From assembly GCF_902635505.1 (NCBI RefSeq), contig NC_045428.1, positions 301,311,107-301,375,106 on the forward strand: a stretch of DNA of 64,000 nucleotides, read 5' to 3'. Each line of letters begins with the position of its first letter. Positions within the stretch are counted from its first letter, which is position 1. Below, piece after piece: positions 22,500-33,270 of this stretch. The position numbers and the translations under genes are program-made. This stretch comes from Sarcophilus harrisii. Lineage: Eukaryota; Chordata; Mammalia; Dasyuromorphia; Dasyuridae. A model generated the notes under the pieces. It was not told the origin of the DNA. It did not search any database and was given only the letters and a program-made list of their open reading frames with translations.

Positions 22500-24105
22500 T
22501 TACCATACCAACTCTATAGAGTTCAAAAAATAATAATGAAATTAATCTGAGGAACAAAAGGTCTAGAATTTCAGGAGAAATGATGGAAGGAAAGGGGCCT
22601 AGCAGTATTAGATTTCAAACTATTCAATCTGGTAATCATCAAAACAATTTGGTAGTGATTAAAAAATAGAGAGGTGATTAATGAAACTGACACATTTGGT
22701 GAGCTCAGTTATCTGGCAATATAAATTGCCATTTGGAGGACAGGGAGTCATTATTTGACAAAAATTTCTGCATGAACTAAAAAGCTATTAGGCAGAAACT
22801 GGAAAACTTCTGGAAAGATAGGAAAGCAGTCTGCCAGAAATGAGATTTAAATTAATATTTCACAACAAACACTAAGATAAACTCCAAATGAATTATATAC
22901 TATATATATTATATATAAATGTAATTTAAACATAAAAGGTAACATCATAAACAAATTACAGGAGTGAGGAAGTAATTACCTTTCAGATCTATAGAGAAAA
23001 GAACTCATGACCAGAAAACAGAAAGAATAAAATTGGCCGTTTTTGATTTTTATGAAATTTAAAATTTTTTGTAGAAAGAAAACCATTGCAACTAAAATTA
23101 GGAGGAAAGCAGTTAAGTAGGGAGGGAGTCTTTTCAGAAGGTTTCTCTGATAAAGGTCTGATTTTCAAGCTATATAGGGAATTGATTCAAATTTATAAGA
23201 ATAAGAAACATTTTCCATTTCATAAATGGTTAAAGGATATGAATGCGCAACTTTCAGAGGAAAGCACCTAAGTTGTCAATCATATGAAAAATTCTTTAAA
23301 TCACTAATAATTAGAAAAATGTAAATTAAAGCAACCTTAAGGTTCTATCTTCCACCCATCAGATTGGCAAAGTTAACAAAAAGAAAATGACAAATGTTAG
23401 AGGAGTTGAGGAAAAATTGATACATTAATGTCCTAGTGGTGAAGCTGTGAATTGGTCCAGCCTTTCTAGAAAGCAATTTGAAACTATACCCCAAAGGTTA
23501 AGTATATCCTTTAATCCAGCAATACCACTGCTATGTCTCCAGCCCAAAAGAGAGCAAAGAGAGAAAAAAAGGACACATACATATAAACACATTTATAAGC
23601 AGTTCTTTTTTTTGGGGGGGGGACCATCAAAGACCTAGAAACTAAGCAGATACCCATCAATTTGTGAATGGCTGAAAAAATTAGGGTATATAAATGTAAT
23701 GTAATTCTATGGTCCTGTAAGAAATGATGAAAGAGATAGTTTCAGAGAAACATGGAAAGACTTGTATGAACTGATGAGCATAAGCAGGAGAAAAAATTAT
23801 GTGATAATAACACTGTGAAGACAACACTTCAAAAGACTTAAGAACTTTGATTAATACAATTACCAATTATAATTTTAAAGGGCTTACGATGAAACATGCT
23901 ACCTTCATTTTGAGAGAGAGATTATGTACTCAAGGTGCAGATTGAGACATATATTTACTGAACATGGCCAATTTGGGAATTTGTTTTGTTTGAACATTTA
24001 TTTATTGTGATGATTTCCCCCCCCCCCCTCATTTCAATGTGAAGAGTTAGAGCTAAAAGAGAGAGAACAAAGATTTTTGTCAATAAAAAAAATAAAACTA
24101 AGTAA
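22500..24105 (+). mobile_element. L1 ORF2 C-terminal part and 3' UTR
   Basis: The order is: 'ggaacaaaaggtctagaatt', 'tcatgaccagaaaacagaa', 'aagctatatagggaattgat', 'gtgaattggtccagcctttc', 'aatccagcaataccactgct', and a 3' UTR with a C9-C10 run and an A-rich tail. It is the same protein region as 33433-34070 but heavily eroded, and a different 3' UTR subfamily. Confidence 0.8.
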
Positions 24106-24194
24106 CCAGATGGTAGAGTAGGACGAACTGAAGCAGGGAAGACTCTGTTGTGCTATAGTAGATAGAAAAAAAAGAGGGACTATATGGGTGATAT

Positions 24195-24345
24195 GCTGTG
24201 GCCATGACATGCAAGTGAATTGGATTAGTGAGGGAGGGCTTTGTAAGGTGACCTGCCTCCCTTTCCCCTCCAGAACCCTGTGGGTCCAGTGGCCAGATAT
24301 AGGTCAGGCGGACTGGGGATGACCTTGGACACAGTAGGAGACTGT
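24195..24345 (+). repeat. Unclassified interspersed repeat, copy 2
   Basis: 'gacatgcaagtgaattggat', 'ggccagatataggtcaggcg' and 'gactggggatgacc' match the copy at 17585-17745 over its whole length. Confidence 0.55.
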
Positions 24346-25500
24346 GGCTTTTTTAAACTAAAGTTTTCAACAGGTCTCAGTTTGCCTGAGATGTACCTGT
24401 TCGGTGATTAAGCCTGGACAGCACATGAGGCAAAGAAGGCAGTATTTCCCCAAACATCAAGCCCTGATATCAGCCCCAATACCAACCAGATGAAATTTGT
24501 CTTTCATGTTGGCTGCTGAGACTAAGCTAAGAAGGAATATAGAACAGCCTGCAGTTTTTCTCAACTTTATTACCCTTAACTTAAAAAAAAGTGTCTTGGA
24601 TTGTGGCCCTTAGAGTCTTTCCATGATTTGTGGGTACAAGAGCAATTTGGAAAGTTGACTGGACAATGAGCTTCATAGAATGGAGTGCTTTGCGGCTTTG
24701 TTATGTTTGATAAACCACATGGCCAAAGGTAAAAAGTTGGTTTTTGTATGATAGTAACATAAAGTAAGGTTTCTTAAACTTTCTTGAATTTAGCAATGTT
24801 TTGTTGCCTCTATCTGTAATTTAAGGAAATGTTAAATTTCAGTGAGAACTTGGTTTAAAAAAAAAAAAAAAAAGATGTAATTTTTTCCCCCATCCAAATT
24901 CCTGGACCCTCTGAAATCTATGCAGATTAAGATTTGCTAATACAAAGAATCAAAATTGATGGGGAAATTTCATAAATGTTGTCTAGAGGTAAATATTTAC
25001 ATGAATTAGTAATGATGAGCCATATTTCATAATATACACTGGATTTATTCAGAATTTAAGACATCAAAGATTTCTTTCTTGCTGGATCTTTTGAGGCTGG
25101 CAACTGGAAGAGTTGCGCTATGGGCATTTTCAAGAAATTAGAGAAAAGATATATATGCATAAACATTTCTACACGCATATACATATATACATACTATATA
25201 CACATATACATACATACATACACATATATGTCCAAGGGACCTTGATGTAATCACTGGGCTAGTGGCTGGAGGAGCACTCCATCTGGTGGGCAAAATTGTG
25301 AACAACTTGCCTTTGCCTGGTAATAGCAAAGTGCAATCCTGGCTTTTTGGAAGCCTGAGGAAGAAAGCACACAAGCCAGGGAGGGGTACTGCGACTACAG
25401 CATCTTAAATGTCACCTAGCCTACTTGCCAAGTGCTCCTGCGGCCCGTGCCCATAGCACATATATTATTATTATTGTTCTACAGATGAAGAAGTGAATAG
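24346..25500. other. Unassigned DNA with an AC/AT simple tract
   Basis: No gene seen. A TATA/CATA-type simple repeat lies at about 25150-25230. The last bases before the minisatellite look like a MIR edge. Confidence 0.35.
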
Positions 25501-26078
25501 TGGCTACCATGGCACAGTGACTAGCATGGCACAGTGGATGCCATGGCACAGTGATTAGCATGATACAGTGCCTAGCATGACACAGTGACTAGCATGACAC
25601 AGTGGCTACCATGGCACAGTGACTAGCATGGCACAGTGGCTAGCATGACACAGTGGCTACCATGGCACAGTGACTAGCATGGCACAGTGGCTACCATGGC
25701 ACAGTGATTAGCATGATACAGTGCCTAGCATGGCACAGTGCCTAGCATGGCACAGTGACTAGCATGGCACAGTGACTAGCATGGCACAGTGGCTAGCATG
25801 GCACAGTGGCTACCATGGCACAGTGATTAGCATGATACAGTGCCTAGCATGGCACAGTGACTAGCATGGCACAGTGGCTACCATGGCACAGTGACTACCA
25901 TGGCACAGTGACTAGCATGGCACAGTGGCTACCATGGCACAGTGAGTAGCATGGCACAGTGGCTACCATGGCATAGTGACTAGCATGGCACAGTGGCTAC
26001 CATGGCACAGTGACTAGCATGACACAGTGGCTACCATGGCACAGTGACTAGCATGACACAGTGGCTAGCATGGCACAG
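25501..26078 (+). repeat. 17-bp minisatellite, 34 copies, derived from a SINE head
   Basis: The unit is tggctaccatggcacag or tgactagcatggcacag. The array is exactly 34 x 17 = 578 bp with no net indel, and the two unit types tend to alternate as a 34-bp higher-order unit. The right end runs without a break into a SINE ('tggatagcatgccagatctg') in the same phase, so the unit is a slice of that SINE's tRNA-like head. Units of the form TGGCACAGTGG fit the RNA polymerase III A-box pattern. Confidence 0.95.
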
Positions 26079-26282
26079 TGGATAGCATGCCAGATCTGGA
26101 GTCAGGAAGACTCCCAGAGTTCAAATCCAGCCTTAGACACTTATTAGTTGGATGCTTGCCTCAGTTTCCTCATCTGTAAAATAAACTGAATCCTAAAAAA
26201 ACTCTAAACCAGCCCAGTATCTTGGGCAAGAAAACCCCACCAAAATCCAAAAAGAGTTGGACATAATTGAAAAGAGCAGGTG
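26079..26282 (+). mobile_element. CORE-type SINE abutting the minisatellite
   Basis: 'ggagtcaggaagactcccag', 'gagttcaaatccagcctta' (B-box region), 'cctcatctgtaaaataaact', and the tail 'cagcccagtatcttgggcaa' with 'gagttggacataattgaaaa'. Confidence 0.85.
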
Positions 26283-27545
26283 AAGAAACTGAAACATAGA
26301 AACATTAAATAAACATCAAGAGCTAGGATTTTGTTTTGTATACACCCTGTGTCAGCTCATATTTTTCAAGCATTCACACTGTATGTGCAACACAAAAATC
26401 CTACTCCTATAAGCCATTTCCTTTGTAGGCAACAAATTTGCCTTTTTCATTCATCCAGTTCCTCTTCTTTGGGAACCCCTTATAGGCTACAATCCCCATG
26501 TTGTAAGGGAGGTTTGTGTAAGATACAGTGTAGCCTTTAAGCTGTGCTTCTTCCTCAGGGCTGTATTTCATTTGCACCTTCGTGGCTTCCACTTCTCACC
26601 ACTTTTCACTCCTAGTACCCTTCTTCCATTTCTTTTAAGCTCCATGTACCTTTTCTTCTATATTTCTATTTACGGCAGGTTCATCATTGTTATTTTTCCC
26701 TTTCCTTCTCTGCAGACTTCAGACACAGCCGTCTCTTTGGATGTGAGCTTTCTGTCTCATTTCCTCTGCAAGGGGCTGCCATCTCCCAGCTGTTTTCTTG
26801 CTGTACCTCTTGTTAGACCCTAACTTATTCATGTTTTCTTCCCCCCACACACCCTGAGATCTGTCTTCTTTATTTCCCCTCCTTTCTTCCTGAAGGCCCT
26901 TGTCAGTGCCTTTCTTCCTTTTACAGCCTCCCTGGTTTAGTTGCATTTACCTGAACAGATATTACCAGTTTCCTTGTTTCTCTTCCCCCTTTCATTCTGG
27001 GTCCCTGAAGCTCTCTTACCAATGTCTGTCTTTCTCTTATTATGAAATGCTCTTTGGCAGTTTGCATCTACACCACATTTTTCAATGTAGAAAGTTCTAC
27101 ACAAATCATTTTTAATAGGCAGCTCTGCTGTGCCCTTATTATCCACACCTAAAACATTTTTCCTGACTACGAATTATGTTCAAAATATTTTGAGCTTCGT
27201 CTGTAAGATTATCTGGTTGCTCTTTTCTTTCCCCTTCCCGCCCCAACCTTTCCTTGTATTTAAGTGAAAGGCACCTGGCAGGAGGTTAACTCCATGGCTG
27301 TATTACCACAGAGTTCTAGTCCACACTTATAATTTCCAAACCTGCCTGCTACTTTTATAGAAACTATTATTATGTAGGAATATCTTTCATAACAGGTCAC
27401 AAAATTCCTACTGTCCACTATGCTACTGTCCAGAAGACAATGAAAAGTCTTTAGTCTCAACCTACCAATTAGAATCACTACAAAATTCTCCTACTTTTGC
27501 TAATATTCATGAAAAGAGCCCAAGAGTATTTATTTCACTGATCAG
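26283..27545. other. Unassigned pyrimidine-rich DNA
   Basis: C/T-rich on the + strand over 26570-27250. Several short open frames exist on both strands, but none has recognisable protein motifs. Confidence 0.35.
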
Positions 27546-27547
27546 GG

Positions 27548-27765
27548 CTGTTATTCAGTCATTTTTCAGTTATGTCCAATTTTTGGTGATCTCACTGGGG
27601 TTTTCTTGGCAAAGATACTGGCAGGGTTTGCCCTTTCCTTCTCCAGTTTATTTTGTAGATGAGGAAACTGAGGTAAACGGGTTCACACAGCTACTATCAG
27701 GAAGAGGAGTCTCTCTGACTCCACATCTGGCACTTTATCCACTGTGCCACCTTTACTGCTTTATT
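27548..27765 (-). mobile_element. CORE-type SINE (antisense)
   Basis: 'tcagttatgtccaatttttg', 'ttttcttggcaaagatactg', 'gatgaggaaactgaggtaaa' and 'ctttatccactgtgccacc', complete from tail to head. Confidence 0.8.
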
Positions 27766-28772
27766 TTTTCCTTACATTCTTTGGGGAAATTTTAGTTTTT
27801 ATGCTGCTCTGAAGCTCATGCCAAAATTCCTGCTTCCCAAGTACTGCAATTGTGGCTGAAATAATGACTGCAATATATCCCATGATGCTCCAAACACGAA
27901 TAATCGGAGTCTGCATTACATAATCTACTACTTTCTAGATACTTGAATTTTCAGAAATTTCAGAGGAATTTCCACCACTTAGCATGTTGCTTGACACATA
28001 AGAGGGCTGTTCCCTTACTGACTGACTGACTTGATTCTCACATTGAATCTTGACTTAAAGGAACCCTCTAATTATTTTACTCTAATTATTGATTATAATT
28101 ACTCATCTCAACAAAGCTTTTCTCTCCCTCTGGACTTCTCCTATACCCCTTCTGGAAGATAAAACAGACCACACTTGCCCTCAAGGCTTGCTTTATTTTT
28201 CTTTCTGTCTCCCTCCTCTCCTCTCTTCTTCTACTCCTTTATCCTGCTTTAGTTCTTTGCCCCTTTTCTTCTTTCCTCTTCTTAAAGTTCTTGTTGGCCA
28301 CTGACCACTGATTTTCCTAGCCATATTCCTAGCTGATGCTAGGAGAGAATGAATTGCAATCCTGCTGGATTTCTCTTGTTGGTGTTGCCTTGCAGACTAG
28401 TTTGACTCGGGCTAAAGCCATGTTAGCTCTGTCTTGTACCCCACATCCCCCATCACAGACATGTCTTTTTTTGCCACATATTTACAGCTGTTTATTCTTA
28501 GTCTTCTCCCTCAAAATGAAGACTCCTAGGACCATGATATTTTCTTTATAGTACTCCTTATTGGCTGGCAGGGGAAACATATTTTATTCTCCCTTATAGA
28601 ATAAACTCCCTGTAGCAGTGGATGGAAGGACCTTATGTAGCAAGGGAATGTGGTTTGAGGCCATGCTATGATTTTATAGTAGAATTTGAGACTACATCTT
28701 AGGGGTCCTAAGTCTTGGTCCACCAACTCAAAGCTTCTTAAACTGTAGTTTGCTATCCTCATATGTATACAT
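27766..28772. other. Unassigned DNA
   Basis: No gene or repeat recognised. Confidence 0.35.
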
Positions 28773-28774
28773 GT

Positions 28775-29440
28775 CCATACAGTTATTTTGCTGTACAAAA
28801 AGAATCGAACTCTGAAATAGTGTATTATTAGCCTGTGAAGGAAATCAAAAATGTAGGCAGACAAAAATAAAGGGATTGGGAATTCAATGTAATGGTTCAT
28901 AGTTATCTCCCAGAGTTCTTTCGCTGGGTGTAGCTGGTTCAGTTCATTACTGCTCCATTGGAACTGATTTGATTCATCTCATTGTTGAGGATGGCCAGGT
29001 CTATTAGAATTGATCATTATATAGTATTGTTGTTGAAGTATATAAGGATCTCCTGACCCTGCTCGTTTCACTCAGCATCAGTTCGTGTAAGTCTCTCCAG
29101 GCCTTTCTGAAATCCTCCTGCTGGTCATTTCTTACAGAACAATAATATTCCATAATATTCATATACCACAATTTATTCAGCCATTCTCCAATTGAGGGGC
29201 ATCCACTCAGTTTCTGGCCACTACAAACAGGGCTGCCACAAACATTCTTGTCCCTTTCCCTTCTTTATGATCTCTTTGGGATATAAGCCCAGTAGTAGCA
29301 CTGCTGGATCAAAGGGTATGCACACTTTGATAACTTTTTGAGCATAGTCCCAAATCCCTCTCCAGAATGGCTGGATATATTCACAATTCCATCACCAATG
29401 TATCGGTATGACCACAGTTTCATCACATCTTAATCTCTCA
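28775..29440 (-). mobile_element. L1 3' region (antisense)
   Basis: 'agttattttgctgtacaaaa', 'tctcccagagttctttcgct', 'cactcagcatcagttcgtgt', 'ataagcccagtagtagcact' and 'gctggatcaaagggtatgca'. It is colinear with the antisense of 34070-34640. The T-rich tail is missing. Confidence 0.88.
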
Positions 29441-29685
29441 ATATGGTCATATATCAGTAGTTTCTGAAACAGCGTGTGATATTGGACCAATACACACAGT
29501 CATGAATGTTCCAGCACACTACAATGACCCATCTGGAGACAGACTTTGGACCAAACGCCATAGGCAATGAGTCACACATGTCTCCCCTCCATTTCCTCTA
29601 CTTATTTGCTTCACAGATTCCATTTACCAGCATTTATAGATTTGGTTGAGCCCTGTTAAAACAGTTCTCTTCTCAGTAGAAACTG
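29441..29685. other. Unassigned DNA
   Basis: No gene or repeat recognised between two L1 pieces. Confidence 0.35.
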
Positions 29686-29689
29686 TTGG

Positions 29690-30355
29690 GGGTAGATACA
29701 AGATGGTAGAGTGAAGTAAGCATTTTTTCCAAATTCTCCCAACTGAGTTGTAAAAGCAACAGAACCTTATAAAAATAGGAACTCAGGCAAGACTCCCCCT
29801 CTCCTACTTCCAGAGATGAGCAAAATCCAATTCTACCATAAAGTCCAAAGTCATGAAATAGGCTAGAAAAATAAGCAAGCAGTAAAAACAACAGAATAAT
29901 CTGACCATAAAAAACAACTATGGTGACAAGGAAGTTCAAAACACAAACTCAGAGGAAGACAATAACTTGAAAATATCCATAAGCAAAACCTCAGAGAAAA
30001 ATGTAGATTAGACACAAACTCAACAAGAATTTTTTTAAATAAAAGCTAAAGAAAGAATAAAAAAAAGTTCTACATTTATTTTTTAAATCAAATAAGAGCA
30101 GTAGAGGGAAGGAGGGGAAAGAAATGCAAGCAATTGAAGAAAATTATGAAAACAGAATTTACAGAGGCACAAAAACTTCTGAAGAAAATAATTCCTTAAA
30201 ATTTAGAAGTAGTGAAATGAAAGCTAATGACATGAATGAGCCATCAAGAAACAATAAAACAAAGTCAGAAATGTAAAACGTCTCATAGGAAAAATAACTG
30301 ACCTAGAAAATAGATCAAGGAGTGATATATCAAGTATTACCTGAAATATAAACTA
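29690..30355 (+). mobile_element. L1 5' UTR and ORF1 fragment
   Basis: 'agatacaagatggtagagtg' resembles an L1 5' end. Near 30300 'gacctagaaaatagatcaag' reads DLENRSR, the conserved start of the L1 ORF1 RRM region. The frame is broken and the element stops soon after. Confidence 0.65.
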
Positions 30356-30359
30356 TTAT

Positions 30360-31145
30360 AAACTATAGACTCTTACTGAGAATATAGTCCCTTTTTCACA
30401 TGACCTTGCTTCCCTATTCTCTATTTAGAAAGTGATTTTTTAAAAACTCTGACATAAAAATTTATATTTATTCCTATAAATTTTATCTAATTAGAGTAGG
30501 CCCAGTTTTCCAGTCTGTCTAAATATTTTTGAATTCTGCATTTGTCATTAAGTGGATCAACTATTTCCACTATTACGATATCACCTGAAAATTTAATAAG
30601 CATGGTATCTGCAGTCTGAAGTATTAAGGAAACAGGAGCTAGCACAGAGACTTAGGGAATTCCAGAGGACTTCTTTCTTTCCAAGTTGACAGCTAATCGT
30701 TAATATCTATTCTTTGAGTTCAGCCATCTAACATCTAAATGCACTATCATCTAGTCCACAGAATAGTATGTAATTGTACGTCAGATGTTTTACTAAAATA
30801 AAATTTAATATTATATAATAAATATCAAATAAGTATTTAATATATCTAAATAATTCACCTGATCTAGCAATTTGATAATGGACCAAAATAAATAAATATC
30901 AAATAAGTATTTAATATATCTAAATAATTCACCTGATCTACCAGTTTAATAACTGACCAAAAAGAAAATTAGGTTAGTCAGATTCAACCTGTTCTTGATG
31001 AAGCACGCTGGTTCTTTGTGACTATCGCTTCCTTTTCCACATGTTCATTACCCATCCCTTTAAAAATAGATTCTACAGTTTAGCCAAGAATGAGGTTGTT
31101 GCCAACCTATAGTTTGCATATTCAGGGACAGAGGCTGGCAGAGAA
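30360..31145 (-). mobile_element. CR1/L3 LINE reverse transcriptase relic
   Basis: On the minus strand, around 31020-31130, it reads an eroded NYRPVSL-like region, then KEAI-SQHGF-K-. This is the reverse transcriptase segment of CR1/L3. The + strand shows the matching 'tgatctaccagtttaataac', 'gttcttgatgaagcacgctg' and 'cctatagtttgcatattc'. Ancient, and contains a later 74-bp tandem duplication. Confidence 0.65.
30815..30962. repeat. 74-bp tandem duplication
   Basis: Two copies of a 74-bp unit, beginning near aataaatatcaaataag at 30815-30888 and 30889-30962, differ at only a few bases. The duplication is younger than the CR1/L3 relic that holds it. Confidence 0.9.
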
Positions 31146-32285
31146 GCATGACAAATAACTAGTTTTCCCTCATTATGTAGTTCTGTCTTTGCCAACTCTG
31201 ATTAGTTTCTGCCAAGCTGCTACATATTAACTACTGTGTTAGGATAAGCATCTAATTAGTAGTGAATTTTCTACCTATAAAGAACAGCTGAGAACTAGGG
31301 TTTAAAAAAATTTTTTTAAACAAATACACAGAAAGTTTACAAGTATTAATAGTTATATGCCCTATAAAAGGTGAAATAAAGTTTCTAGGGACTGTATATA
31401 GGTCCTTGCTTGAAATCTGTATTCTGGTAGTAAGTAAAATTCTGAGATTTTCTGTCTTTGAAATCAAGGAGAAAGATTAAGGCAACAAATCTGGGAATAA
31501 TCCAGAGATTTCAATAAAAAGCAGCTGAATAATTAAAGTGGTAGAAAAGAAGTCTCAATTTACATTTTCTATTTCTTTATGAATTAGGACTCCATTTCTC
31601 ATCTCCTTGCTGTAGAGAATTATTTATGAATATGCATGTCAATGTTTTAAAAAGTAAAATAATTTTCTAATTGTCTTTAGAAAAAGCAAATTCTGCCCTG
31701 GAGTGGACATTTCTGGAACTCTTAGTTACTAAGACTGGGATCTGGGGGTCTTAGCCATCTAATCAAGAAGCTGCCCTGTCCTAGTTTGGGAATCTGAGTA
31801 GCATCTAGACAATCAAGGCAGGAAGCAGTTTCTTCCCTTTCAGCAGGTAAGTCTAAACAATTCAGCTCTTAATCCATGTCAACCAATAGTCATTCTTCCA
31901 AAAAGACATAAATAGTAACTTATTTTCTTACAAGAGAAAGCGGAAAGACATGCAAGTTGGATCTCCTCTTGAACAGAGTGCACAGGGGGCCAATGATGCA
32001 GGCAGGGCCTTGGGATCGCCACATCTGGCAATCAGCACAAAGTACAAAAAACATAGGGTGAGACACAACTGGGTTGTGTATTCTATAGAGGGAGAAAACT
32101 CATTGATTGTTCATTGAATACAGCTTCCCAATCTCTCTTCTGGCCAGACAGCAATTTAACTCGGGCATCTTGGTCTATGGGACTTCACCTAGTTTTTCTT
32201 CCCATAAATCTTAAATTGCAATTATTCCTTGCACATAGTGATTTTCTTCATCGTGATTTCGATATATCATAGGCCGGCATAAGAA
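31146..32285. other. Unassigned DNA, possible 5' exon
   Basis: No repeat recognised. A perfect donor match, CAG|GTAAGT, at 31846/31847 follows a 150-nt block of lower AT content. It could be a 5' UTR exon of NR1I2 but has no proof. Confidence 0.3.
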
Positions 32286-32300
32286 ATTAAATGAGAATTT

Positions 32301-32492
32301 TTTTAATTAAAGCTTTTTATTTTTTTAAACATATGCATGGATAATTCTGCGACATTAACCCTTGTAAAACCTTGTGTTCCAATTTCGCCCCCTTCGCCCA
32401 CCCCCTTCCCTTGATGGCAAGTAGTTCAACATATGTTAAACATGGTAGAAATATATGTTAAATACAATATATGCTTATATATTTATACAATT
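32301..32492 (-). mobile_element. 5'-truncated L1 3' end with target-site duplication
   Basis: 'aaagctttttatttttttaa', 'acatatgcatggataattct' and 'cttgatggcaagtagttcaa'. Flanked by attaaatgagaattt (32286-32300) and attaaatgggaattt (32493-32507), one mismatch. It is the same subfamily as the older L1 at 17750/18335. Confidence 0.85.
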
Positions 32493-32507
32493 ATTAAATG
32501 GGAATTT

Positions 32508-33048
32508 TGGAGGAATTTTGCAGAGACTTCAGAGGATACTCAAAGTTCAGCAGATGGCACAGAAAATGTTTAGTAACTCAGAAATGCATAAAATGTATTA
32601 TTATATAATATCAACATATTTTGTCTTTTAATGCCATAATAATTCCGACTTTTTCTCTGGTACAAAGGGAGGGCCAAAGTATTTTCAGCAGATTTTCCAT
32701 ATTACCCTGGAGCTGCAAGTATTGGGGACAGTATACCCCTAATGCCCCCTTTTCTCTGTTTTCACCCTACCCTTCCTTCTTCCCCTTTCCTGCCCCCATC
32801 ATGTGAAAGGGAGAACTAGTCTCCCTGTTTCCTGGGCAGGCAGCTTTAACCTCAGTTCCCCTAGTATCATTACTACTATCGTTAAAATCTACTTTTTCTC
32901 ACATATGAGTGTTTTGAGTGTTCTCATGGCAACAACCCACAAAAAACTTGGGAGTTATGGAATAAATCTTTGCAGACAAAAACAATTGATACACCTGGGC
33001 TGGGAAAAAGTTTTGTGCTTTGACTCCCATCCTTGTTTATCCTTCTAG
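32508..33048. other. Intron end upstream of the first coding exon
   Basis: Unassigned sequence ending in a short pyrimidine-rich stretch and the acceptor cttctag at 33042-33048. No repeat or promoter motif was recognised. Confidence 0.5.
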
Positions 33049-33270
33049 TTTCCAAGGCTCAGGAGTCACCCTGGAGGAGAGACACAGAGAGAGCTGGAGT
33101 CATGTTAGCCTTCTGGAAGGAGAAAAAGAAGCTGGGTCGGGGCTCAGCAGTAACGACCCCTCCACCGAAGAAGATGATGGGGAGCCCAAAGTCTGCCGTG
33201 TGTGTGGAGACAGGGCCACCGGTTACCACTTCAATGTTATGACCTGTGAAGGGTGCAAGGGATTTTTCAG
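33049..33270 (+). CDS. NR1I2: NR1I2 exon 2 (first coding): start codon and first zinc finger
   Basis: Acceptor cttctag at 33042-33048, donor GT at 33271 (gtagag). Coding begins at CTG 33071. The exon encodes residues 1-66 and two bases of R67. It reads [11 protein letters not shown] at the start (human (M/L)EVRPKESWNH) and ends [25 protein letters not shown]. The frame is also open from the acceptor to the CTG with no ATG. That part resembles the human isoform that reads in from another first exon. Confidence 0.95.
33071..33073 (+). promoter_or_regulatory. NR1I2: Non-AUG (CUG) start codon with ideal Kozak context
   Basis: The context is gtcaccCTGg: A at -3 and G at +4. It aligns exactly with the known CUG initiator of human PXR. 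The first in-frame AUG in this exon is M57 (33239), inside zinc finger 1, so an AUG start would destroy the DNA-binding domain. An AUG supplied in frame by an unseen upstream exon remains possible for some transcripts. Confidence 0.8.

Noticed and set aside
25501-26078. CRISPR-like array
   Set aside because: Units are contiguous 17-mers without spacers, in an animal genome, and are continuous with a SINE.
26283-27545. Small genes in the pyrimidine-rich block
   Set aside because: Short frames overlap on both strands, lack motifs, and follow base composition.
33020-33022. ATG in frame with the receptor upstream of exon 2
   Set aside because: It lies upstream of the acceptor AG at 33047-33048, so it is intronic if the exon starts at 33049. 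Used only if the exon were extended 5'.
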